Shown here one piece after another: positions 11,015 to 23,316 of a stretch of DNA of 64,000 bases. This stretch comes from Utricularia gibba (lineage: Eukaryota > Streptophyta > Magnoliopsida > Lamiales > Lentibulariaceae). The DNA lies in assembly GCA_002189035.1 (NCBI GenBank), contig NEEC01000008.1:248001-312000 (forward strand), in the 5' to 3' direction. Each line of letters begins with the position of its first letter. The first letter of the stretch is position 1. The translations under genes and the position numbers were made by a program. The notes under the pieces are model-generated. The model ran no database searches. It was given only the letters and a program-made list of their open reading frames with translations, and had not been told where the DNA came from.

Positions 11015-12490
11015 CGTACACCGAAGGTACGCAAGTGATAATCAATCCCGTTACTCGCCTTTTAAGCTCGCTGTAATTTTGTCTTTTCAGCACTTTTTTT
11101 TTACCGGTCGGAGATTATCTTTCGGTAGCATATTTTTACCCAAAAGCTTGTAGCCTTTGGTGGAACCCCAGAGTGTCATTTCGTAGGCGTTTTAACCTCA
11201 ATAAGACAACAGTGATTCTTCTGAAAGTCAGTAAATAATAAGAAAGTCCTTTATTTCAAAGGTGTGCTGTAGTTTTCTCATGTGATTCACGGAACACAGA
11301 GGACCGATGTGAATCGGAATTGAATTAAATATATGCATCAGGGCCTTGAAATAAAGATTCAGCAGAGGAGCCCACGCTTTTATTATGGTTTTTTTTAATA
11401 ATAAGTATTCACCAGTTGAAAGTTTTCCAGCAGGTGTGCCAGATGATCTTCACTGACAGGTGAATCTGGGCCGTTCACTTGGGCAAAAAAGATTGATCTT
11501 GATACTAAATGACAGTACACTTTGCTCCTTTTTCTGTGCCTAAAGCTATCCCCTTTTATTTTCAACCGGCTGTAATAAATCATTCTGTTATGTTTGCAAT
11601 GTCCATATTTCTGTTCTCTCCACTCCACTCCATTCCCGACCCGACTCGGTTAGAACGCGTCACGTCATTGCTTCTAACATCACCCCAGTTGCCACCTGGA
11701 AGACATGATATCATGTTAGGACTTGAATCCGCGTTGATTCGCGTGGAAGCAGAACGAGTTTCTCTTTTTCGAGGAATTAGGACCTTGGATTCACCCAGCC
11801 CTACCGAGTTACCGCAGCCGTAATACGCAGAATGGTTCCGATTCTGGACATCAATCACCATTTCCGTTCTGTTCCCATGTAATAAGGAGCGTCTGGATGC
11901 TGAGACAGCAGTATGTCTTGTTGGCCCTCGCAGTCGAGAGCTTGGTGGATAGGTGATACATCGCCAGAAGCTACCACCAATTTTTTTCAAAACAAGGATT
12001 GAGGTTGGAAGTGAAACGAGGGGCGAGAAGAAATATTTGTATGGGGGTTAGGAATATAATAAATGGACGGTCAGGATGACTCTGACTGGTTGTTGTGTGT
12101 GGTTGCGATCAACCAACACACACATTTTGGTTTCACTCATTCGTACCCCAACCCCACCCCCACCCCCCTCGCGGTCTTATTTTTTACTCTTTTCCACCAC
12201 CACAGAATTCGCTAGTCATTCACCCCCCCCCCCCCCCCCCCCTCTTTTTATCCTTTTTCTGTTTTTCTAGTCCATGGAGTTTGCCTGATCGATTGTTCAC
12301 AGGGACAAAAGAATCAGGTGAATAATGCGAGCGTATACACTACAGGTTTTGTTTCTTTTTTTTTTTCTTATTGGATTTGAAAATCTCCTGAAAAGACACC
12401 ACAGCAATTTGGAAATAGCAAACTCCCCCTTCAAGTTATACATCCAGAAACAAAAGGATTATCAGCTGAAGCAGGCAGGCAGGCCATCAT
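11015..12490. other. Intergenic region between the TCP and kelch genes
   Basis: This contains the 3' ends of the convergent TCP and kelch genes. A pyrimidine-rich, C-rich tract runs from about 12145 to 12260 and includes an uninterrupted run of 20 C (12223-12242). No protein or RNA gene could be supported; open frames around 11509-11990 on both strands show no recognisable domain. Confidence 0.45.
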
Positions 12491-13800
12491 TCAGCATTCC
12501 ATGACAGCACAATTATAAACAAAGCTGCTGGAACGTTTCTGGCCGAGCAACTCCCACTGTGGAGGGCTGCCGCCGTCCGAAGGAGTCCAAGAATTCACTT
12601 CTATGTAACCTTCACCCGAGTTTCGAGGCCCCCCACTACGATAAGGCGCTGACCACAGGCTCTGAAGGCTAATCCCCAGCCGTTCATCGAGTTTGCTCGT
12701 TCAGGAAGCCGTCCAACCGTTGTCCAAACGCCTTCTTGTTTCATGTATTTTCTAACCTCCATGTAAGCATAATCTGCAGCGTACAATTCATTATGTACAA
12801 CGGCAATCAAAGGAGGAGCTTCAGATGTAGGAGGAGCCTCATTCCCCCTTGCTGTGGCAGCAACTCGTGAGGGTGACATGTTTGGTATTTCCTGCCATGT
12901 TTGAGTTTCCAAGTCATATTCCTCTCCGCATGTGAGAAGCTTAGAGTCGACTCCTCCGATTCCTCCGACAACATAGAACTTGCCATCCATGAATACTCCA
13001 GAGCACATTTTCCTTGGTTTATTCATGGGTGGAAGCATAGTCCAAGTTCCTTCTTCTGAATTGTATAGCTCTGCAGAACTTAAAATGTTTCCTTGTGAAT
13101 CACAGCCACCTGCTAATATTGCTATTTCCCTGAGACTCGCAGATCCGAATAGGCATCTAGGCTCATTCATGGCCATTCCCGTCATCCATGTATTTGTCAA
13201 CAAACTGTAGCGGTAAATCACATGGGACATGAGATCCCTTCCAAAAACTAGAAGCTCAGTCCCAACAGCCAAGGATTCCTTATCTGCAAATACAAAGCAG
13301 TCATTAGGTGCCATTCGTGGTAGATTCATCCATCGCCGGTGGGTTGGATCAAAAGCCTCCCACTCAAGAAGCTGGCAGGATAAATAAATCCACTGCTCCA
13401 CCATTCCACACTGGCGTCTTGCTTTGTAGACCTCACCGCTTCTAATAAGCTCTCGAAAACTCCGGTTCAGAGATGCAATCACCCCATAGTCAGCCCGAGA
13501 ACACCGGCTAACACAACTGATAGAATTGTCTCTACCAATAGCAACAATCAGCGAACTTGAATCATCACAAGAATCAGAATCCGACAGGGATATCCTATTA
13601 ATAGAAAAAGAAGTACCCATCCTATCTCCTAATTGCTTGGGGAACTTCCTCACAACATATTCTTCTTCTTCATCCTCCAAAGATCTCTTTTTGGAATGCT
13701 CCTCAGGTTTCTCAGGCAGGAAATTCATCCGCCAACCACCTTCTCGTTCACAGCTCCCACTGTTCTCTACCGAAATGAAACAAGGTCTATCCTCCAGCAT
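12491..13800 (-). CDS. F-box/kelch-repeat protein with a frameshift near the C-terminus
   Basis: A probable substrate receptor of SCF ubiquitin ligases, of the At1g26930/At1g74510/SKIP11 clade. One coding exon from the ATG at 13800-13798. The acidic N-terminal part is followed by the degenerate F-box typical of this clade (SLIVAIGRDNSISCVSRCSR, near residues 82-101), then by kelch repeats from about residue 170, with the motifs ILAGG and YVVGGIGG. The uninterrupted frame stops at 12601 after 399 residues, ending in an atypical GLETRVKVT. The family C-terminus (GPRNSGEGYIEVNSW, later QWELLG and FVYNCAV) is present in the next frame and ends at 12491. A run of six G on the coding strand (12629-12634), where seven would keep the frame, explains the break. 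It may be a real mutation or a sequencing error. Confidence 0.88.
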
Positions 13801-13867
13801 CCTTCTCGGATTTGATCAGCAGTTTTATATCAATCTTAGTTACAGCACAGTCAGCCTTAGTGTCAAA

Positions 13868-14483
13868 CTGCAAGAAGAGAAAAAAAAAAAAAAAACAATA
13901 CTGAATTTAAGAAACTAGAAGTGAATTATGATGAATGGGATAATGTAAAGCTAGATCTCAAATATGGTTCAAGCGTCATCCAGACACCAAAAAAATTGTA
14001 TTTTGGCACATTTTTTCAGCACAGTTAAAAAGTTGAAAACCTAATCACATATAGAAATGAAAAGGACAGACCTTCTACAGATATTGGTCAACATCCAAGA
14101 ACAAATAAATAAACAGTCTCCCAAAAGGTTAATGCTTTACAAAATACGAAACCAATCCACGATACAAAATCCTCCGAAACTGCGAACCCAAGCAACCCAG
14201 ATTCAGAAATATCTCCAAACGGATCATTCGAAAGTTCAATCTTTACATTTTTTTTTAACCAACCCCGGAATCAAGAACCTAGCAAGACAAGGCACAACTA
14301 AAACCTTGATCGACTAAAGCCTAGCATCAGATCATTGATGCCCACGGCACGAATACCTCAACCCACAAAGGAGTTACTCAAATTGGATCTATCAGCGGTC
14401 ATTGAAGAAGCAAGGCCATTACAAAAACAAGCCAAGTTCCGAAGAGAAAGAAGCGAATTTGAAAGCAGTAAACAGGAACTTAC
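13868..14483 (-). other. Putative 5'UTR intron of the kelch gene
   Basis: Reading the minus strand, a GTAAGTTCC donor (GT at 14483-14482) and a strong polypyrimidine acceptor ending TTCTTGCAG (AG at 13869-13868) flank 616 bases just upstream of the start codon. Leader introns are common in this F-box/kelch clade. Predicted from consensus sites only. Confidence 0.45.
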
Positions 14484-16000
14484 AAAATGAATGGAATTCA
14501 AGCTATCACTTTGTTGCTCTATCTATTCACAGCTTTCGAAATTCATCGCTCCGGTATTCCTCCCCTTTTGAGCAGCCCTGGATCTGTGAAGCATAAAAAG
14601 GGGGGGAGAGAGAGAAGTTGAGTTTGGGTCGTGCAATAGAAGAAGTTGCAGCAGCAGATTCTGTCTGCAAATCCAAGGCTTGGCGAGGCTTGGCGAGGTT
14701 GGGGTGTTGGGCGTAGGGGCATGATCTGGGGGAGGACCCCTTTTTATCTCTCTCTGCTTTGCCTTGCGTGCTTGCTTGCTTGCTGGCTGCTGCTGTGCTC
14801 GGCTCGGCTCGCTGTATTTTGTGTACATTATCTTTTCGGCCCCAAGAGTTGCTATTTATTCCGTTTGCCACAATACATATTAACCTAGAAATTTAGTTCC
14901 GTCTTAGTCTACGGCCCCGGAATTGTTATCAAATTGAATGGGAGTGTGCGGCGCGCCCTCCCGGGTCGGGTCAGCCCCCACCCACAACACCATTGGATTT
15001 GGGTGGAGTGGAGTGGAGTCGAATCTATTCTTGTGTGTGGGTGCTGGATTTCATTTCATGAAAAGTAAGTGGGCGCATTAGTCATTGATGAGGAAGATTC
15101 CTTTCAAACCCACTGGTCAATATCATAAACCCCCCCGGGCTTCAAAAAACAAATACTAATTACTTATTATCCATCCCCCATTATTCATTAATTAATTGAT
15201 TAATTCATGGGGGAGGGACACAGGCCGAGCCCCCCGTCCGCCTCTACGGCTCTGGCGGATGCGGATGGAGAGGAGGAGGAGTCTGCCTGCCTGCGTGCCT
15301 GCATTGGTTTGGAGTTTGGACCGTTGCGGGTGGGGGGAGACGCACATCGGCACAGCTGGGGAATGAGCTGGGGAGGGGCGCGGCGGTGATTCGAATTCCA
15401 ACTACCAAGATGTCTGAAACTTGGACCATCTACACCACCACCCCGCCTGCCTGTGCCTACACCAGGACCATTCTCAAAGATGATGACAATAATACACCCA
15501 CACCCACACAGATATATGTATGCATGTTCCAATGCGAGGTACGATGGATGGGTGGGTGGGTGGGTGGGCTTTGCCTAATCAATTCCACTCAGAGTGGATG
15601 GATGGAACAACAACACACATCTGCCAGATGGGCGACCAACCTCTGACTACTAGACCCATTAGGGTGATTGAACAGATCCAACCCTCACTCCCAACGGCTA
15701 TAAGCTCTTTTAAAACAAAAAGCACTGCACTGGTTTGGTTGCATCTTCCCCCAGTGAAGAAAGGTAAAAACAGTCAGTGATTGGGGTGGGATTATGGTGG
15801 TGTGGTGGGTGGTGCTCGGCAACATTCCACGTGAGTGGCGAATGAGTGATGAGGCACCGGCATGGTGTGTTAGATGGGGATAATGTTAATTATCCTGAAA
15901 AAGGGGGAGCCCAGGGGAGGAGAGGAGAGGAGGAGGGAAGGGTTCCGATCTCTCTCTAAGATCTGAAATCGACCGTCGCCTCGGCGTGGGTGTGGTGTAA
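14484..16000. promoter_or_regulatory. Kelch gene leader and upstream region with low-complexity tracts
   Basis: The part near 14484-14880 probably holds the first leader exon and the promoter of the kelch gene (minus strand). Beyond it are short direct repeats (GGCTTGGCGA twice near 14680-14697; GCTTGCTTGCTTGC near 14770), a G-quadruplex motif at 15550-15568 and GA-rich runs at 15905-15940. No protein-coding gene is supported here. Confidence 0.4.
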
Positions 16001-19000
16001 GCCAGCTGGGATTCCATCTAATTCATTTATCCATCCCCTTCATCACTTTCACAATTATTATATTATTATTATATCATATCCCCATAAGTTTCACTTTCAT
16101 AAAATTTCTAATTAACTTTAAAACTTTCATGCAAAAATAAAACCATATAACACCAATTCCCCTTTTAAACATTGCAATTAAAATTTTCAAAATTTACAAT
16201 TCAACTTATAAACTTAGAATTGTTTAAAAATTCGATCTCAAATAATTTTTAAATAAATAAATTATACAACAATGTTAATTACCTTTTGTCTATCAAGTGG
16301 TATAAAAGCTCATTCGATATGGAGAGGTTGAGCATTCTAAGAAAATGCTTATTGCAAATCTGGAGATGGAGTGTGAGAACTTGTGCATGCTCCCATCTAA
16401 AAATAAAAAAAAAATCAGTTTACATAGGTGGTCCTTCAATTGCAAATGCTTGATGTTCTAAAAAGTGGTTTTGCAATGGCAGAAAAGATCATGCACACTG
16501 TACTACCTAGTTTTGAGATTATGAGAAATTAGTTGTTGCTAATTATTGTCTTTGACATACATCGCAAATCATGATATAGTTGATTGTTGCAAATCGATTT
16601 CTCGTCTCTAGAGTGTAGTGCGAATTATGAGAAATTAACTATTGTTAAGCTGTATAGTGCCTTACAAGCACTTGAATGTAGGGTTGTTACACGAGATCAA
16701 GTCATGTTGTGAGCACGAGCTACACTTAATTTTAGAAAATAGGATAAAAAATATGCAGAAGGATGAAATGAAGGTGTTGTGGTTAGAAATTGAACAAGTA
16801 GCATATTGTCAACTTCTAAAGGGTAAATCGGTAAACCCAACTTTTGACGAGTTTGAAAGCAATAAAACGAGACGATGCAATCTTATAAATTTTTATTGTA
16901 TAGTTCTCAAAGTGAAATTGTCATCCAGAGAATCATCTTTTTTATGCTCACTTTTTAAATTTGACATTCTAAAAATAAGAGAAAAGAAACAAGTAGCAAG
17001 GAATAAAAGAAAAATAAACAGGAAGAATAAAGAAAACACATATTGCTTTTACCACTCAATCCTCAAGCTTCAAGTCTTTTATGCACTCTTTAATATCATC
17101 ATGTTAAATCTCATGGTATTCCAACAATTAAATTACTTCCATAGTGGTAATGGTCATGATGATATGATGAGATTAAGTGATAATAAGAATGATACTTGAG
17201 TCAAGATAGAGACAAAGAGAGAATGGTTGAATTAAAATGAGATCAATAAGTTGGTAGCTTATTAGATTGGATGGATAACAAGCAAAAGAGAAGATGAATC
17301 AATGGAACATGCACTAAATTCAAAATATGTTGCTTATTGTATTCTACGAAATAGAGGAATGGGAAATAAATAAAGAGAGTTTTATAATGGGATGATAGTG
17401 ACAAGTAAATGACAAGTAATTGGTGATTGAAATAGAAGAAAACAACAAGGAATATGTTTCTTGTTAATGAAATAGAGGAATGTGTGATAAACAAAGAAAG
17501 TTTTATAATGGGATGATAGTAACAACTAATGATAAGAGATAGTTGTTCATCTTCTTTTTCACACACTTAAAGTTGATGTTCAAGATGTTCTTTCTTATAC
17601 ATTGAAATTGAATTTCAAGTTCCTCCTCAACAAACTTTCTTTCCACCTTTTTTTTGCTTTACGAAAGCCTTATGGAGAAGGCCATGGCTCTCTTTTTTCT
17701 TTTTGGAATAAGTAGAAGGAAAAGAACTAAAATAATAATTAAAGAAAAACAATATATTGATAAAGAGAAGCAATCTCAAAGTTCTAATACCAAATAATGT
17801 GAACATTTAATTTAAAAGAGATTAGCGACTAATAAATATGAGGAAAAACAATGCTTTTAAAGGAACCCACCCAATTCTATTTTTAAGAAAAAGAATCTTT
17901 TACAACTAAACTTTGAAAAAAAGGGGAAAATTAGGAGTCACTTCAAAATGAAAAGTAACACACATCAAGAATGAAGACACGTTTTTGAGCTTTAGGATAG
18001 ATCTACTTTCAAATATTTGAACTCCTTTGGTGGCATGACTTAAAGCCCAAATGGTAATTCAAAATTGATGAGTAGAGACTTAAGTATAACTTGAATTTTT
18101 TTGCTCTTATTCCTTGTGATTGATCCAACTAGAATGATTTTGCTATCCAATCCTCATCATTTTTCAAATGCTCTTCATCATCTTGCTGAGATTCATTACC
18201 TCTCCATTTTCTAAGCCTTCTCCCTTCCTTGTCGGTTTCCTTGCTCAAAATGATCCATAAATCCAGTGAGTTGGATATTTTCGCAATCCGCACTCGGTCC
18301 CTCACAAGTATATAATCTCCTAAGCTCTAGGTTTCTTGGGGAATCAGAAGCCACCCACTTCCCACTCTTAGTTTTCCCATACCTATAGCTTATTTTGATT
18401 GTTTGATTTCCTTTGCATCGTATGATTGTTCGATTTCTTCATACTTTTCCATCCCATTGTAATGTTTGGCGCCAAGTTCAATCTTCTGCTTTACTGCTTC
18501 CCTATTTTACTCTTTGGGGATAGACTCAGCTCCTCCCTTAGTGAAGTTCTTGCAAATTTTCAAAGTTGCAATTTGCAAGGCAAAACTACTTGTGGCTAGG
18601 GTTTCAGATTTCCAATTTCTTCGATTTGAAGAAAACCCTCATTTTGTGATTAAGGCACTCGACACCCATCACGACTAGTGGTTCTCTTTTTTTGGGTTGA
18701 CTTTGGTCGGTGCTCGGAGGAATTTTCCTATTGTACTCTTGATTCCCTTTATAGTGAATATCTTTGGCCCATTTCGGTCCTCTTTCACAAACTAAGATTT
18801 GATCTATGAAAAATTCGGTGAAACTACTATTTGAAATGAATCCCATGCCTCTATGATTTTGGACTCAACTCTAACCCAATCTAGTTTTCTTAGTAAATGC
18901 TAGCATGATTTTGTTTTTTTTCAAACTGTCGACTTTGAGTCCCCTATCATAAACTACTCTTTCTCTGGGCCCCCACTTGTTCCAATTGCCACTCAACTTG

Positions 19001-19480
19001 GAACATCTCGCACTCCGACCCCCAAATCTTGTTTTCAGTCCTAAGTTTCAAAAAGGTATTTAGACTTATCTTGGCCATCTTTTACCAAATCATTGGGTTA
19101 ATCAATTTTTTCTTTAGTCTCACAGTTGATGAGATGAGAAGATCACAAGCCATGCAACCAATTGCAAGAGCTTGTCTAGTTGCCCAAATGTGGGAAGGGT
19201 ACGAATCGGGTTTTTGTCCGGAATCTTCATCTGTAGTTTGCATCTCTGAGGTTGAATTCTTTCTTATGTTCTTTTCCCTATTCCCAAATTTTTTGGCCGA
19301 TTTCAGCTTTTTATTTTTATAGTTATGTCTTTTTTGAGATAGATTCTATCAACATTGATTCTCCCTTGAAGAATACTTAAGTTGCTGGATCCTCCTCTGT
19401 TCAAGTGTAGATTTCAATTCCTCTTGAGGTCTCTACCACAAAGTTGTTGAGATGGTCAAGATTCCAACTCTTCCTTATAT
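16001..19480. other. AT-rich decayed repeat DNA
   Basis: At about 16000 the composition changes abruptly from the gene-rich island to AT-rich DNA. TGGTATAAAAGC at 16308-16319 resembles the initiator-tRNA-Met primer binding site of Ty1/copia elements (TGGTATCAGAGC), suggesting an old element start. The open stretch at 16642-17199 does not begin with ATG and resembles no known protein. A near-duplicate of about 45 bases (AATAGAGGAATG... through TGGGATGATAGT) occurs at about 17350-17400 and 17470-17520. I see nothing else that I can name. Confidence 0.4.
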
Positions 19481-19738
19481 TGAAATCATGTCTTCTATTC
19501 GGACTCAACCTCCTCCAAGCCAACTTTTAGTCTGAAGGTCTGCATTATAGAGTTAAAACCTTCTATAAAACCAGACAATTTGTAAAACAATAGAGAATGG
19601 AGCAACTTAATGAGAAAATCTTCAAATCTGTAAAGAAGATGAGGCAATTTTTTTAACATGGAAACCTTTGCAGGAAAAACCACAAGTGAATCCACACTAG
19701 GTTAAAAAACTTTCACTATCCTTAGTCCCTTTTATGTA

Positions 19739-19919
19739 CTATAACAACCACTTTACACATTCAAAATGTTGCTTCTCATAATTTGACATGTATTTGCTAA
19801 CAACATTTGAAGCAAATCCTATAACTAGCCTTGTACATGCCATAAGATACATAATTGATCCTACCATAGAAGTATAGAGCTGATTCTTCAAATGAGGTGT
19901 CTCTTGTTGGTTTCGGGGG
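19739..19919 (-). pseudogene. copia polyprotein fragment, RT/RNase H junction
   Basis: The translation includes YTSMVGSIMYLMACTR and YMSNYEKQHFECVKWLL, matching the conserved copia segment just before RNase H (usually VGSLMYAM.CTRPD and HW.AVKWILRYL). Joined across the inserted LTR it continues the frame from 21176. Confidence 0.8.
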
Positions 19920-21076
19920 TGATAACACATATTTTTGAGTAATTGAATACATGAAAATTACTTATATTGTGCTACAAAAATCAGATTTTACTGCCAATTT
20001 CTATTTTTTTTTTGCCAAAGTACCATAGTAGTGTTATTTTAGACTTAGTAGTTCCAACATTTTAATAGTTTCCTTCGAGCAATGCAGCATAGGTCACAAT
20101 ACAAATCCCAAGGAGCCGAATATGAACAGTGTAGTGGCAGAGAAGGTGGCAGAAGTCTGAAAAGGAGTACACACAAAATCCAAGGAGATTAAAAGTGAGA
20201 TTTTGGACAAAAAGGGGGAGAGAATGGAGAGAGAAGGCAGATCTCCCCATTGGAGAGTCAAAACAACTTTCTGGAGAAGGTTTCTAGGGGAGGAAGAAGG
20301 AGGAAGACGAATAGGAACTAAGCTGATACTTGAAGATTATTTTCTACTTTCCAAAGATTATTACTCCTAGCTAGGATTAGCTAGCGACATTTCCAACTTT
20401 CTGTTGAACTTTTAAGTTTCTTGCTTTTTTATTTCCTGGTAGTCGACTGAGCCATGAGTACATTGTGGATGATGTTTTCTTTTCTATTTTCATTTGCCTT
20501 AAGCATGAGTGGGTAAGCACTTAGGGGGTGCCTTGAGGTGAAAAGGGGAGAAATACGTTAATCCATCCTTAGACCTAATCAACCATAAATCACACTATTT
20601 CCTTAACAAACCAGGATACTTCCAGGAGGGGGAAGTAGTGAAACCCAGCTTAACAAACTTAATTAGAGGTAGACCAAAGATTAGGGGGAAAAATAAGAGT
20701 CCGGGAAGACCTACATTTTGTGTGTTAAGTTGTATGATTTATGGTTTGTGTGAGCTTGTTTAGTGATAAGCATACATCCCCTAGGAGTCCCAAGGCATCA
20801 CGCATTTCATTACAGAAACAACCGAGCTCCAAAACTTATTATTTTTCTTTACTGTATTTCGTGTAGTTCTGCCTTAGTTCTAGTTAAGACCAATTCTACC
20901 AAAGTGACATTGATTTCATGCATTAACTTTCACATAGCAAGCATCTAGCTCCTTGTGTTCGACCCTAGTCCACTATGCTCATATTTTCCATGTAATTTGA
21001 GGTGAATTAGGTTTATAAATTTTATTTGATAGAAGAAATTTGTATTTAACGACTTGCACAAATTTTTTGTTTATCA
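19920..21076 (+). mobile_element. Solo LTR (copy A) with 5-bp target duplication GGGGG
   Basis: The element begins TGATAACACA and ends TTTGTTTATCA, with TG...CA termini and a short inverted TGATAA/TTATCA end. GGGGG occurs at 19915-19919 and again at 21077-21081. The element is 1157 bp. It carries the motif AGCTCCTTGTGTTCGACCC (20947-20965) near its 3' end, shared with copies B and C. No internal retroviral genes lie between two LTRs, so this is a solo LTR. Its resemblance to leader sequences of Tat/Athila Ty3 elements is an inference from memory. Confidence 0.85.
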
Positions 21077-21175
21077 GGGGGACATTTCCTTTGACAGTTT
21101 AAGGTGTGATGGCATAGATCCTATTACTGCCTTTGCTTTACTTAACTCAAATTTCTTTAAAAGCTATTCAGTATA

Positions 21176-21484
21176 CTACTCTTGTGAGAGAGTCAAAGTC
21201 TTCTTTACTCTGTCTTGAGTGATTTCAATGCTCAATATTCTTTTGGCAAAACTGAGATCCTTCATACTGAACTTTAAGGCCATTTGATTCTTTAGTTGGA
21301 TGATCCTTTGCTTGTTTGGAGATGCCACCAACATATCTTCTACATACAAGAGTAGAAACATGTAGTCATTAGAGCCATGCTTTCTCCAATAATCGCATTG
21401 GTCTCCATTAGTTTTGTGAAACTGTCGGGAGATCATAAAGCTGTTGAACTTTAAATGATTGTTTAGATATCTGCTTAAGTCCAT
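21176..21484 (-). pseudogene. copia reverse transcriptase fragment
   Basis: The fragment reads FLLLYVEDMLVASPN, a form of the YVDD catalytic box in which the first Asp is Glu, followed by MALKFSMKDL and ending ITQDR...LTLSQE, as in copia reverse transcriptases. The altered catalytic residue and later stops indicate decay. Confidence 0.85.
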
Positions 21485-22860
21485 AAAAGCTCCTCTTTAG
21501 TTTACATGCCAAGTGTTCTTGCCCCTTCTTAATGAAGCCTTCTATCTACTTCATATACATTTCTTCTTTGAGCATCTAAGAAGGCTGTTTTAATGTCCAG
21601 CTACTAAAGCTCTCAATCAAAATGTGCAGTTAGTGCTAAAATCAACCTCATAGGAACGAACTCGACCACTGGTGAGAACATTTCATCAAAACCCACTCCT
21701 TGTTGTCTGAAACCTTTCACTATAATCGTAGCTTTGTGTCATGTAGACGCATTAGCATTTTTCCTGAGCGTATAAATCCATCTACTTTCTAGAGTCTTCT
21801 TACTAATAGGTAGTGTAACTAGGTCATACGTATCATTAATTAGTAGAGAATTCATTCCATTCTTTATAGTATTCAACCACTTTTCTTTATCTGCCATAAT
21901 GAGAGTTTCTTTCATATTTTTTTGGTATTCCTTCCTTTGAAATTAGAATATACTCATATGTGGGATATCTAACACAAGGAAAACGAATTTTGGATGGCCT
22001 CGTTAGTTGCAGATTATTTGCATCAGTAGTTTCCCTCCCCTGGTCCTCATTGTTTTTCGATGTGTTATCTTGTTCTTGCAAGAAATAAGAGTTAGAAAAT
22101 ATAGATTTAAGAGATACCTGAAACTCCGTTCTTGTTGGTTGTACGTTAATGTCTTTGAACTGTTTGATTTTCAAGAAACTTTACATCGCTAGATCTTAAA
22201 ATCTTGTTGGTAATAGGATCCCATACTCAATAGCCCATATGATCTTCTCCATATCCCATAAATACACACAGTATGGACCTGTTATCAAGTTTCTATCTTT
22301 GATTTTTTGGAACATGAACATAGGCTTTGTACCCAAAAATCCTTAAAAAACTCAAGTTTGGCTTCTTCCCTATCCATACTTCTTGCGGATTAGATAGCCT
22401 AGAGCTGTTTTTGGTGATGAGTTTGATAGGAAACAAGTTGTAATAATAGCCACACCCAATAAAATTTTAGGCAACTATGGTGTATTCAACATACTCCTTA
22501 CTTTATCTAGTAGAGTACGATTAAATCTTTCTACTATGCTATTATGTTCTGGAGTTCTTAGAGAAGTAGTTATTTTCCTTATACTAGTAGATTTGCAAAA
22601 TTTTTCTCATTCTAAGGAACAATATTCACCACCATTGACACTCTTGAACTTCTTGATTTTCTTATCGGTCTATCTTTCCGAGAAAGGATGCAATATATTG
22701 AAGCATGACAAAACTTCACTCGTCCTTTCCAGTAGGTATATCCAGGACATTCTAGCACATCATCAATAAACATAGTATAAAATCTCTTTCCTTCCTTGGT
22801 GGCTGGTTCAGTATACCCTTCACATCCAAGTAGATAGTATTTAATAGTTTCAAGCTTTTT

Positions 22861-23316
22861 CTAAAAGTCTTTTTTGAAGCTGATCTTGTGATATTTGCCA
22901 ACAATACAATTTTTATAGATGTTTTGAAGAGTTTCACTATACCTAATAAGCTTATGCTTCTTCAGGTACTCAAGTCCTTTGATTGAGATGTGATACATCC
23001 TTTTATGCCATAGGTGGTGATTTGTTTCTATATTAACTGCTATGTTAGTCTCAGAAATTTTTGGTTCTAAGTGAGTATGACACAAAGTTACTTCTAGATT
23101 GTATTTAGCTATCATTGTTGATCCCTTTACTAGCTTGCATATTTGTTTGCCAAAGTTTCTAAAATAACTCGTTTTATCAAATTGATTTATTGCTAATAGA
23201 TTCAATCTGATTGATGGAACATGCCTCACGTTTTCTAACTTAAGAGTAAAACCATAGTTTGTAGTAACATAAAGATCACTAGTTCCTATAATGTCACATT
23301 TTGTAGGGTTACCCAT
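22861..23316 (-). pseudogene. copia GAG-pre-integrase fragment
   Basis: About 150 residues with VRHVPSIRLNLLAINQFD, typical of the protease-to-integrase region, and HHLWHKRMYHISIKGLEYL, the H...H part of the integrase zinc-binding site. Only part of the CxxC partner remains (NCIVGK). Confidence 0.85.

Noticed and set aside
11580-11990. 136-codon open frame on the minus strand between TCP and kelch
   Set aside because: No similarity to a known protein and no splice or codon evidence.
16642-17199. 185-codon open frame in AT-rich DNA
   Set aside because: It starts with TTG, not ATG, and has no known motif; probably chance or decayed repeat.
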